Shown here: positions 1 to 6,038 of the stretch, in pieces
Layout: every line of letters begins with the position of its first letter
How positions within the stretch are numbered: the stretch's first letter is position 1
Assembly: GCA_030531025.1 (NCBI GenBank)
Contig: JAUMTV010000123.1
Coordinates: 1-8,923 of the forward strand
DNA from: Turicibacter sp.
GTDB lineage: Bacteria; Bacillota; Bacilli; MOL361; Turicibacteraceae
DNA: 8,923 nucleotides
Reading direction: 5' to 3'
The notes under the pieces: generated by a model
Seen by the model: the letters and a program-made list of their open reading frames with translations, nothing else
What the model was told of the DNA's origin: nothing
The model's database searches: none
Position numbers and translations under genes: made by a program

Positions 1-207
1 GAAAATGGTAGGTGACCCAAGCCCTAATAGTGGGGAATTAGATTTCTTTCAGAAATCGTTAGGTGCCCCATTCCCTAGCAAAGGAGGAGTAGATTTCTTT
101 CAGAAATCGCTAGGTGACCCCTGGACGATAGTTGGCCTTGAACTTAAAAAGGACTAGAAACTGAGTATGATTCTGAAAATGTAGATTATTTCTCTGTTTT
201 TATATAG
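1..207 (+). mobile_element. BOX-like modular repeat element, copy 1 (left end outside window)
   Basis: This is the right-hand part of a repeat element that occurs three times in the window in the same orientation. It shows the end of one stem-loop module (1-18), two complete modules (19-69 and 70-120), and an 87-base right box (121-207) that starts CTGGACGATAG and ends TCTGTTTTTATATAG. By hand count the right box differs from that of copy 2 at about 12 of 87 positions with no gaps. No open reading frame of note lies inside it, so if it moves it is non-autonomous. It ends 14 bases before the start codon of the HD hydrolase gene. I do not recognise it as a named family; the left-box / n modules / right-box layout resembles BOX elements of pneumococcus. 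Confidence 0.75.
19..120 (+). repeat. two tandem 51-bp stem-loop modules of element copy 1
   Basis: Two adjacent modules (19-69 and 70-120) share the layout CCCTA, a purine-rich stretch, an inner hairpin GATTTCT-TTC-AGAAATC, then TAGGTG and a C-rich end. The outer stem pairs CCTAA with TTAGG in the first module and CCTAG with CTAGG in the second, so the fifth pair changes from A-T to G-C while pairing is kept. The end of a further module lies at 1-18. The pieces between the conserved parts are themselves related, so this is not a CRISPR array. Confidence 0.75.
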
Positions 208-221
208 AATTTGATGAACTA

Positions 222-749
222 ATGAATCATGCCATAGAATATCTTTCTATGGCATTAAGTGCTACAGGTCATAATGATAAACCTGTTTTACTTCATAGCA
301 TTAGAGTCGGTTTTCATCTCTATCATTTAGGTTATAGTGAAGAGATTGTTTTAGCAGGACTATTACATGATCTATTAGAAGACACTAACACTTCAAAAAG
401 TGATTTACAGAATCATTTCGGTGAAAAGATCACTCAGATTGTATGTGCAACGTCATTTAATTCTTTGATTAAAGATAAAACGGAACAATTTAATGAGATG
501 TTCAAAAGATGTGTCATGTACGGCAAGGAAGCCTTAATAGTAAAAGCAGCAGATATTTTAGATAATAGTCACTATATTCAGTTTGTCCCTCATCAAGAAA
601 AACAGCTATGGTTGTTATTTAAGATGAAACGTTTTATTGACCTATCAAAAGAACTCATAGAAACTGAAGAAATTTGGATGACTCTCAATAAACAGTATGA
701 GAGTCTATTAATACAATTTGGTATGTCCTCATCATCGATTGTCAGTTGA
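222..749 (+). CDS. small HD-domain hydrolase, possible stand-alone (p)ppGpp hydrolase
   Basis: The 175-residue protein carries the metal-binding pattern of the HD superfamily in the form seen in RelA/SpoT hydrolase domains: H25 and R28 in LLHSIRVG, H49-D50 with E53-D54 in GLLHDLLEDT, and D111 with N115 in VKAADILDNS. Length and motif spacing fit single-domain alarmone hydrolases (MESH1/SAH-like), which remove the 3' pyrophosphate of (p)ppGpp with Mn2+. No synthetase or TGS/ACT domain is present, and no signal peptide or membrane segment. The substrate is inferred; another nucleotide is possible. ATG 222 is the only start upstream of the first motif: the frame is open back to 177 without another start codon. 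No Shine-Dalgarno sequence precedes it. The gene lies tightly between two copies of the same repeat element, 14 bases after one and 1-2 bases before the other, so the upstream copy may have displaced its original leader. Confidence 0.8.
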   Translation: MNHAIEYLSMALSATGHNDKPVLLHSIRVGFHLYHLGYSEEIVLAGLLHDLLEDTNTSKSDLQNHFGEKITQIVCATSFNSLIKDKTEQFNEMFKRCVMYGKEALIVKAADILDNSHYIQFVPHQEKQLWLLFKMKRFIDLSKELIETEEIWMTLNKQYESLLIQFGMSSSSIVS

Positions 750-750
750 A

Positions 751-879
751 ATATATAAGTCCAGATAAATTTTCTTCATAGAAAATTTTTATCTGGACTA
801 TAGTTAGTCTTGAAGTTAAAAAGCATTAGGAATTAAGTAAGATTCTAAAAATGTAGATTATTTTTCTGTTTTTATATAG
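751..879 (+). mobile_element. BOX-like repeat element, copy 2, with no internal modules
   Basis: This short copy (about 129 bp) has a left box that matches copy 3 (TATAAGTCCAGATAAATTTT and on to 790) fused directly to the right box (793-879, CTGGACTATAG to TATATAG). The two ends are imperfect inverted repeats: ATATATAA..CAGATAAAT on the left against CTATATAA..CAGAAAAAT read from the right. The segment 759-798 folds into a long hairpin, GTCCAGATAAA..TTTTC with GAAAATTTTTATCTGGAC, with a 2-base bulge. The element starts 1-2 bases after the stop codon of the HD gene. It is the minimal form of the family. Confidence 0.75.
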
Positions 880-900
880 TTAATAATTAGTTTAAATTAG

Positions 901-933
901 AAAAAGGAGTTGCTACTTAGACAACTCCTTTTT
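901..933. terminator. bidirectional Rho-independent terminator
   Basis: AAAAAGGAGTTG (901-912) is a perfect inverted repeat of CAACTCCTTTTT (922-933) around a 9-base loop. The stem has a run of T on its 3' side whichever strand is transcribed. It lies between the converging HD hydrolase (+) and short-chain dehydrogenase (-) genes and can end both transcripts. The 150 bases from 934 to 1083 show no gene or other recognisable signal. Confidence 0.85.
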
Positions 934-1083
934 AAGTATCATCAATCATTTTTTAGCTAAACTCATCATGAATCCTCAAAAAAATTTCAACTCATTTTAA
1001 CATATTTGCACCAAACATAACGACTATCAATTTCTATAACTATTTGTTCTATCAGCCCATTTTTTCATAACGCCTAAGCTCAA

Positions 1084-1860
1084 CTAAACTTTTTTCTTTA
1101 ATTGTGTCTTATAGACGATTTGGCAGCCTAATTTTCTTGGAATTAAACGATTTAAGATGAGTAGCAATCGATTAACAAATCCTGGCACAATTAATGTCTT
1201 TTTCTTCATTAACTGCGAGTAAGCATATTGTGCCACTTCCTGTGCTGTTGGAGTGGCTATGATCGATTTTGCTACTTTAATATCTGCCTTTTTTTGAAAT
1301 TCCGTATCAACAGGCCCTGGACAAAGCACACTGACAACGACATTTGATTGCTTCACTTCAAGCTCTTTTGCAATGGCTTCTGTTAACTGCAAAATATATC
1401 CTTTTGTTGCATAATAAGTTGCCATTAATGGACCTGACTGAAAAGCAGCGGTTGAGGCGACATTTAATAAGTATCCTTCATTATTTTTGACAAAGTCTTT
1501 TAAAAACATTTTAGTTAAATAATGAACGGTTTTAATGTTTAAATCAATCATATTAAATTCATCATCTAATTCAAGAGTTAAGAATTCACCGTATAGACCA
1601 TATCCTGCATTATTAATTAACCCCACCACCGAATAAGACTGGCATTGTTCATACAACTGATCAAGACTTTTTATATCGGATAAATCGGCTTGCATCATGA
1701 CGACCTGGCGTCCATAGTGACTTTCTATGTCTTTTTTAATTTGTTCTAAACGTTCCATGCGTCTAGCAACCATGATGAGATCATATCCATTTTGAGCTAA
1801 TACATAGCACATAGCTTCTCCAATTCCTGATGAAGCACCTGTAACAACAAAATAAGGCAC
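1084..1860 (-). CDS. short-chain dehydrogenase/reductase (SDR family)
   Basis: A classical SDR oxidoreductase of 258 residues with a Rossmann fold. Visible motifs are the dinucleotide-binding TGASSGIG (7-14), basic residues R33-R34 after the second strand that suggest NADP(H) preference, NNAG (83-86), and the catalytic set N108, S136, Y149 and K153 (YYATK). The substrate cannot be told from sequence. A C-terminal hydrophobic stretch with basic residues (about 228-245, FVNRLLLILNRLIPRK) could lie against the membrane, as in DltE/YqjQ-like relatives. The open frame extends 12 codons further upstream, but I chose the GTG at 1860 because AAAGGAGG (SD core at 1868-1873) sits 7 bases before it and the protein then starts right at the first beta strand (MPYFVVTGASSG). 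It follows rnc, separated by a strong terminator hairpin. It is not part of the usual rnc neighbourhood (smc, ftsY in B. subtilis). Confidence 0.9.
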   Translation of the reverse strand: MPYFVVTGASSGIGEAMCYVLAQNGYDLIMVARRMERLEQIKKDIESHYGRQVVMMQADLSDIKSLDQLYEQCQSYSVVGLINNAGYGLYGEFLTLELDDEFNMIDLNIKTVHYLTKMFLKDFVKNNEGYLLNVASTAAFQSGPLMATYYATKGYILQLTEAIAKELEVKQSNVVVSVLCPGPVDTEFQKKADIKVAKSIIATPTAQEVAQYAYSQLMKKKTLIVPGFVNRLLLILNRLIPRKLGCQIVYKTQLKKKV

Positions 1861-1875
1861 TTTAATTCCTCCTTT

Positions 1876-1934
1876 AAAATAAAAAGAAGAAAGCAAAACT
1901 ATATTTTAAACAAATAAAGTTTTGCATTCTTCCT
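1876..1934 (-). terminator. Rho-independent terminator after rnc, abutting the SDR ribosome binding site
   Basis: On the minus strand an arm at 1933-1918 (GGAAGAATGCAAAACT) pairs with one at 1900-1885 (AGTTTTGCTTTCTTCT): about 15 pairs with one mismatch and a G-T wobble, around a 17-base loop. A T-rich run (TTTTATTTT) follows. It begins about 9 bases after the rnc stop codon. Its U-tract ends only a few bases before the SD of the downstream SDR gene, so that gene has no room for a promoter between the two. Confidence 0.8.
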
Positions 1935-1942
1935 TCATATGA

Positions 1943-2653
1943 CTATTTCTTCTCAGATGATTTAGCTAAGATTTCAATAGCCCCTTTAGCTGCCTGTTGT
2001 TCAGCTTCTTTTTTCGTTTTACCAATTCCACGTCCAAGCGTAATTCCATCTAATAAAACAATCGATTCAAATGAGCGATTATGAGCTGGACCTGTTTCAG
2101 AGACAATACGATACTCAATTGCCTTTTTAGAATCAGCCTGTACAAGTTCTTGTAACGTACTCTTATAATCGAACACTTGTGTCACTTCACCTTGTTGATA
2201 TGCTTTATGAATAATCTTATGCACAAATGAATAAACCGTATCCATTCCTAAATCAAGGTACATTGCTCCAATAAAGGCTTCAAATGCATCCGCTAATACA
2301 GTTGGACGCTCACGTCCACCTGAATTTTCTTCACCACGCCCAAGCAACATTAATTGCCCAAGCTTTAAATTACGTGCATAAGACTCTAGAGACGGCTCAC
2401 AGACTAATTGGGCACGAATTTTAGTCATTTCCCCTTCAGATAACGCAGGTTTTAAATTAAATAAGTAATTCGATACTGTCAGCTCTAAAACGGCATCTCC
2501 TAAATATTCAAGACGTTCATTATCTTCAATTTTTAAGTGGCGATGTTCATTCACATAAGATGAATGCGTAAAGGCTTGACAATAACGATCAAGTTGTTTA
2601 AACGGGATCTTATTTTCAGTTAAAAACTCCGTTAATTGATCTAAATACGCCAT
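1943..2653 (-). CDS. rnc: ribonuclease III
   Basis: RNase III, an Mg2+-dependent endonuclease that cuts double-stranded RNA in rRNA processing and mRNA turnover. The 236 residues carry an N-terminal catalytic domain (about 5-155) with the signature NERLEYLGDAVL (45-56), giving acidic residues E46, E49 and D53. E73 lies in SEGEMTKIRA, and D122 and E125 in LADAFEAFIGAMYLD. A C-terminal double-stranded RNA binding domain follows (about 160-230) with the GKTKKEAEQQAAKGAI helix. Length and residues are normal, so it should be active. The ATG is preceded by GGAGGTG (2661-2667) at good spacing. It has its own promoter (2684-2712) and a terminator after the stop codon. acpP, which often precedes rnc in Bacillota, is absent between it and plsX. 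Confidence 0.97.
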   Translation of the reverse strand: MAYLDQLTEFLTENKIPFKQLDRYCQAFTHSSYVNEHRHLKIEDNERLEYLGDAVLELTVSNYLFNLKPALSEGEMTKIRAQLVCEPSLESYARNLKLGQLMLLGRGEENSGGRERPTVLADAFEAFIGAMYLDLGMDTVYSFVHKIIHKAYQQGEVTQVFDYKSTLQELVQADSKKAIEYRIVSETGPAHNRSFESIVLLDGITLGRGIGKTKKEAEQQAAKGAIEILAKSSEKK

Positions 2654-2683
2654 ATAGTTTCACCTCCATTCAAAGTCCAAATA

Positions 2684-2712
2684 ATTATAACCCTTTTCCT
2701 GTTATTACACAA
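2684..2712 (-). promoter_or_regulatory. sigma-A-type promoter for rnc
   Basis: On the minus strand, TTGTGT (2712-2707), a 17-base spacer, and a consensus TATAAT (2689-2684). The -10 box lies about 30 bases upstream of the rnc start codon, just before its ribosome binding site. Confidence 0.65.
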
Positions 2713-2735
2713 GCGATTCAGAGTCAGTTGACGTG

Positions 2736-2768
2736 TTTCGACGAAAATAGATGATATTTTCGTCGAAA
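2736..2768. other. 13-bp perfect inverted repeat between plsX and rnc
   Basis: TTTCGACGAAAAT (2736-2748) is an exact inverted repeat of ATTTTCGTCGAAA (2756-2768) around a 7-base loop. It lies just after the plsX stop codon and upstream of the rnc promoter. Neither strand has a real T-run after the stem, so it is not a standard intrinsic terminator. It may protect the plsX 3' end, terminate with help, or bind a protein. Confidence 0.55.
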
Positions 2769-2781
2769 TCACGAGCTACTT

Positions 2782-3780
2782 TTACTCTGCTTTTAAAGCT
2801 TGACTAATTTTTGCAACGACATCTTTAGCGACTGTTTCGCGCGCTTGACGAATCGCATTCATTAAAGCCGTTGAATCAGATGATCCATGTGCCTTAATAA
2901 CAGGTGCCGAGACTCCAAGTAAAATTCCTCCACCGACTTCAGATGCATCCATACGCTTTTTAATACGTGCAAAAGCTGGCTTTAATAATAAAGCACCGAT
3001 TTTACCACGAGTTGAGGACATTAACTCTTCTTTAATCAATGATAATAATGATTTCGATGTTCCTTCAACTGATTTTAACGCGATATTTCCTGAATAGCCA
3101 TCAGCCACGATAATATCAACTTCACCTGCAATCATTGTTTTTCCTTCCATATTTCCAACAAAATTAATAGTTGGATCAGCCGCGATTAAAGCAAAGGCTT
3201 CTTTTTGTAATTCTGTTCCTTTTCCATCCTCAGTTCCAATATTTAAAAGGGCAACCGTCGGATTTTGAATATGCATCACTTCACGTGCATAAATAGAAGC
3301 AATTTTTGCATTTTGATATAAATACTGTGGTTTTGCCTCACTCGTTGCACCAGCATCACATAAAATCGTGTATTTATTTTCTTTAATCGTTGGCATGACT
3401 GGTGCTAAAGCTGGACGTTCAACTTCTTTTAAGCGTTTGACAACTAAAGTTCCCGCTGCGATTAGAGCACCTGTTGCACCAGCTGAAACAACCGCATCAA
3501 TCTCACCTGTTTTCGCATCTTTACACGCACGAACCATCGATGAATCTTTATATTTTCGGATGGCCATCGCTGGATCTTTAACGTCCATTGGAATTACTTG
3601 TTCACAATTAACAATTTTAATACGATCATGTGGAGCTTTCATAAATTTTTTAATTTCTGATGCTACTCCATATAAGATGACTTCAATATCTTCAAATTTT
3701 TCAACAGCAGCATAGGCCCCTAAGACTGTTTGTTCTGGAGCAAAATCGCCACCCATTGCATCTAATCCAATTTTAATCAT
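2782..3780 (-). CDS. plsX: phosphate acyltransferase PlsX
   Basis: PlsX interconverts acyl-ACP and acyl-phosphate at the membrane surface and supplies PlsY for phosphatidic acid synthesis. The 332 residues show the N-terminal GLDAMGGD (5-12), VSAGATGAL (98-106), NIGTEDGKG (180-188), NFVGNMEG (206-213), ADGYSGNIALKS (226-237), EVGGGILLGV (281-290) and AHGSSD (297-302), all in the family's usual order. A GTG four codons upstream keeps the frame, but the ATG at 3780 is the better start: AGGTGA lies 8 bases before it and the protein then begins MIKIGLDAMGGD like other PlsX proteins. It follows recG by 77 bases with no terminator between them. fapR, fabD, fabG and acpP, its usual neighbours, are missing here. 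Together with FakA further upstream it could channel exogenous fatty acids into phospholipid. Confidence 0.96.
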   Translation of the reverse strand: MIKIGLDAMGGDFAPEQTVLGAYAAVEKFEDIEVILYGVASEIKKFMKAPHDRIKIVNCEQVIPMDVKDPAMAIRKYKDSSMVRACKDAKTGEIDAVVSAGATGALIAAGTLVVKRLKEVERPALAPVMPTIKENKYTILCDAGATSEAKPQYLYQNAKIASIYAREVMHIQNPTVALLNIGTEDGKGTELQKEAFALIAADPTINFVGNMEGKTMIAGEVDIIVADGYSGNIALKSVEGTSKSLLSLIKEELMSSTRGKIGALLLKPAFARIKKRMDASEVGGGILLGVSAPVIKAHGSSDSTALMNAIRQARETVAKDVVAKISQALKAE

Positions 3781-3822
3781 TAATTTGTTCACCTATTTCT
3801 TCTATTTTATTTACTAATTAAC

Positions 3823-3828
3823 ATTATA
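3823..3828 (-). promoter_or_regulatory. possible -10 box upstream of plsX
   Basis: A consensus TATAAT on the minus strand lies 42 bases before the chosen plsX start, in the recG-plsX gap. No good -35 box is found 16-18 bases upstream (only ATTCTT or TTCTTT), so this is at most a weak secondary promoter inside a recG-plsX unit. Confidence 0.3.
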
Positions 3829-3857
3829 AACTATTTTATATGAGAAAGAATACCATT

Positions 3858-5903
3858 TTAATCAAATTGATGCATTTCATTCGCTACTGTTTCATGAATA
3901 TAATCACGTAACGCTAAAAACTCATTATTATGATGAAATTCATCACTACTTACTAAACGATATGCATCTTGCATCGCAACTTCTAAAATTTTGTAATCTT
4001 CAACTAAATCAGCCATTTTAAAGACAGGCGCTCCTGATTGTTTCTCACCAAAGAAGTCACCTGGACCACGCAATTTAAGATCGGCCTCAGCAATTTCAAA
4101 TCCATCAGTTGTTCCAGTCATAATTTTTAAGCGTTCCAGGCTCTGTTCATTTTTTATATCACTCATTAATAAACAGTAAGCTTGCTGACTTCCACGCCCG
4201 ACACGCCCTCTTAACTGATGCAATTGTGAAAGTCCGAATCGATGAGCATCATAAATGAGCATCAAGTTAGCATTTGGAACATTGACTCCAACTTCAATTA
4301 CTGTTGTTGAAATTAAAATTTGCGAACGATTCGCGACGAAATCTTCCATGACAGCATCTTTTTCAGCTTGTGACAAACGTCCATGCATTAATCCGACTTT
4401 TGCACGCCCTTCAAAATGATGTTGCCATAAATGATACACTTCAACTGCATTTTGAACATCCATTGCTTCAGATTCTTCAATGAGTGGAGTAATGACATAA
4501 GCTTGCTGTCCTTGATCTAAAATATTTTCTTGAATAAATCCAAGTGCACGATCAAGCTTTGAACTATCGATTAAAAAGGTTTCAACTGGTTTTCGACCTT
4601 GTGGTAATTGATTAATAATCGATACATCCATATCACCAAAAGCAGAAATAGCAAGTGTACGCGGAATGGGTGTAGCTGTCATCATTAAAACATCGACGAA
4701 ATCACCTTTTTCTCGCAACATTTTTCGTTGATTAACACCAAAACGATGTTGCTCATCGGTAATGACTAATCCTAAATTTTTAAAGATCACATCTTGTTGG
4801 ATAATGGCATGTGTTCCGATGATTAAATGAACCTCTCCACTTGCCAATCGCTCTAAAATATCACGGCGGCGGCGCCCTTTTACAGAACTACTTAAAAACT
4901 CGATTTTAAACTCTTCATACGGACTAAACAATTCTACGAGTGACTTATAATGCTGCTGCCCTAAAATTTCAGTCGGTACCATTAAAGCCGTCTGATATCC
5001 TGAGAGCATCACCATTAATAAACTAACAGCTGCTACCACCGTTTTTCCAGAACCTACATCCCCTTGTAGTAAGCGATTCATTCGACTCCCAGAACGCAAA
5101 TCTCTTTTAATCTCGTCAAGAACTTTTAGCTGAGCGCCTGTTAGCGTAAAAGGAAGCTGTTTAATAAATTCATTTACCTTTTGATCGTCAAAAACTTTTT
5201 CTGCGCCTTGACGTTCAATTTTCGTTTCATAACGTAAATATTGTAATTTCAATTGGAACTTTAAAAGTTCTTCATATTTAATACGGCGCTCCACTTGTCG
5301 AACCTGCTCTTTGTTTTCTGGAAAATGTGAAAATAAAACTGCATCCTCATAAGAAATGAGGCGATATTGTTGTCTAAGTTGAAGCGGGAGATCGTCTTGT
5401 AGCTGAATCGCATACTGATCATAAGCTGACTTTAAAATCTTTTTAAATGGTTTTAACGGAACTTCTTTTAAAGAATAAACCGGTTCAATTCCTCGTCCAT
5501 CTGATGCTCCAATTTTTATATCGGTTGCTGTGATCACCTTTCGTCCAAGGTCCCATTTACCAGTGACAGTGATTAGTGTATCCAATTTCAATTGATTTTT
5601 TAAAAATGTTCGATTAAAAACAACGACTTTCACTACTTCATGATTAACTAATACATTAAATGTCATACGAGCTTTCATTTTACCATAATATTGGACTTGG
5701 CAAGCCGTAATAACTTTTGCTTCAACTGTAATTTTTTCTTCATGCATGGCGCGATGAATGTCAATTAACTCAAAATTCTCATAGCGATATGGAAAATATT
5801 CAAGTAAATCCTTCACACTCATAATTTTAAGTTGATGAAGTTTTTCAAGAAGTGAAGGCCCTACACCTTTCACTTTTTCTACTGGAACTGTTGCTAGTGA
5901 CAT
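3858..5903 (-). CDS. recG: ATP-dependent DNA helicase RecG
   Basis: RecG, a superfamily 2 double-strand DNA translocase that regresses stalled replication forks and branch-migrates Holliday junctions. The 681 residues give a normal full-length protein. The N-terminal wedge region has the helix-hairpin-helix-like KGVGPSLLEKL and an OB fold. The helicase motifs follow: GDVGSGKT (281-288, Walker A), DEQH (382-385, Walker B), TATP (408-411), and the C-terminal helicase half with GLMHGRLSQ, ISTTVIEVGVNVPNA and QLRGRVGRG (562-570). The open frame reaches back to a TTG at 5921, but ATG 5903 fits better: it starts MSLATVPVEKVKGVGP like its relatives, and a GAGAGG/GGATGTGAT purine-rich SD lies before it. 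It has a strong promoter at 5967-5995 with a 12-base palindrome between promoter and gene, and plsX follows without a terminator. Confidence 0.97.
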   Translation of the reverse strand: MSLATVPVEKVKGVGPSLLEKLHQLKIMSVKDLLEYFPYRYENFELIDIHRAMHEEKITVEAKVITACQVQYYGKMKARMTFNVLVNHEVVKVVVFNRTFLKNQLKLDTLITVTGKWDLGRKVITATDIKIGASDGRGIEPVYSLKEVPLKPFKKILKSAYDQYAIQLQDDLPLQLRQQYRLISYEDAVLFSHFPENKEQVRQVERRIKYEELLKFQLKLQYLRYETKIERQGAEKVFDDQKVNEFIKQLPFTLTGAQLKVLDEIKRDLRSGSRMNRLLQGDVGSGKTVVAAVSLLMVMLSGYQTALMVPTEILGQQHYKSLVELFSPYEEFKIEFLSSSVKGRRRRDILERLASGEVHLIIGTHAIIQQDVIFKNLGLVITDEQHRFGVNQRKMLREKGDFVDVLMMTATPIPRTLAISAFGDMDVSIINQLPQGRKPVETFLIDSSKLDRALGFIQENILDQGQQAYVITPLIEESEAMDVQNAVEVYHLWQHHFEGRAKVGLMHGRLSQAEKDAVMEDFVANRSQILISTTVIEVGVNVPNANLMLIYDAHRFGLSQLHQLRGRVGRGSQQAYCLLMSDIKNEQSLERLKIMTGTTDGFEIAEADLKLRGPGDFFGEKQSGAPVFKMADLVEDYKILEVAMQDAYRLVSSDEFHHNNEFLALRDYIHETVANEMHQFD

Positions 5904-5942
5904 GTCATCACATCCTCTCAATGCTTATTCAAATGACTTAGT

Positions 5943-5954
5943 GAACAATTGTTC
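5943..5954. promoter_or_regulatory. perfect 12-bp palindrome, possible LexA (SOS) operator for recG
   Basis: GAACAATTGTTC is a perfect palindrome and fits the core GAAC-N4-GTTC of the Gram-positive LexA/DinR box. The outer bases (T and T) and the centre differ from the fuller consensus CGAACRNRYGTTYG-type site. It lies about 12 bases downstream of the recG -10 box, near +6 to +17 of the expected transcript, a good place for repressor binding. The assignment is inferred from pattern and position only. Confidence 0.4.
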
Positions 5955-5966
5955 TCTCTGACTTTT

Positions 5967-5995
5967 ATTTTAGCATAAACTGTTTAGCCATTCAA
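5967..5995 (-). promoter_or_regulatory. sigma-A-type promoter for recG
   Basis: On the minus strand, TTGAAT (5995-5990), a 17-base spacer ending in TGC, and TAAAAT (5972-5967). The TG one base before the -10 makes it an extended -10 promoter. It starts just after the fakA terminator, about 65 bases upstream of the recG start codon. Confidence 0.65.
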
Positions 5996-6000
5996 AGCAT

Positions 6001-6030
6001 AAAAAAGACGTGAGATTTAAACTCACGTCC
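6001..6030 (-). terminator. Rho-independent terminator after fakA
   Basis: On the minus strand GACGTGAG (6029-6022) pairs with CTCACGTC (6014-6007) around a 7-base AT-rich loop, followed at once by six T. It begins 9 bases after the fakA stop codon and closes the yloU-fakA unit. Confidence 0.9.
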
Positions 6031-6038
6031 TTTAGACA

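Noticed and set aside
1..120. CRISPR array or type III toxin-antitoxin RNA repeat array next to a gene of about 170 codons
   Set aside because: The repeats have no unrelated spacers, vary in number between copies, and one copy (8694-8922) has no adjacent gene. The neighbouring protein is a clear HD hydrolase, not a ToxN-type nuclease.
131..207. Promoter for the HD gene inside the right box of element copy 1
   Set aside because: TTGAAC (139 on) and TATGAT (166 on) are present but 22 bases apart, and the TATATAG at the end has no -35 box at proper distance. The -10-like site is not kept in copy 2.
751..879. Integron attC site forming a gene cassette with the HD gene
   Set aside because: Tight packing of gene and palindromic repeat suggested it, but I cannot find paired core sites with GTTRRRY and RYYYAAC in the right places, and no integrase is in view.
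2654..2781. Small acpP gene hidden between plsX and rnc
   Set aside because: The gap is 128 bases, too short for an acyl carrier protein of about 75 codons, and it holds a promoter and a hairpin instead.
3368..3715. 115-codon open frame on the plus strand inside plsX
   Set aside because: It lies entirely antisense to a highly conserved gene, has no ribosome binding site, and its composition follows from the plsX codons.
3804..3822. FapR operator upstream of plsX
   Set aside because: Only a single TTAGTA half-site is seen on the minus strand (ATTAGTAAATAA), without the matching inverted half expected of a FapR palindrome.
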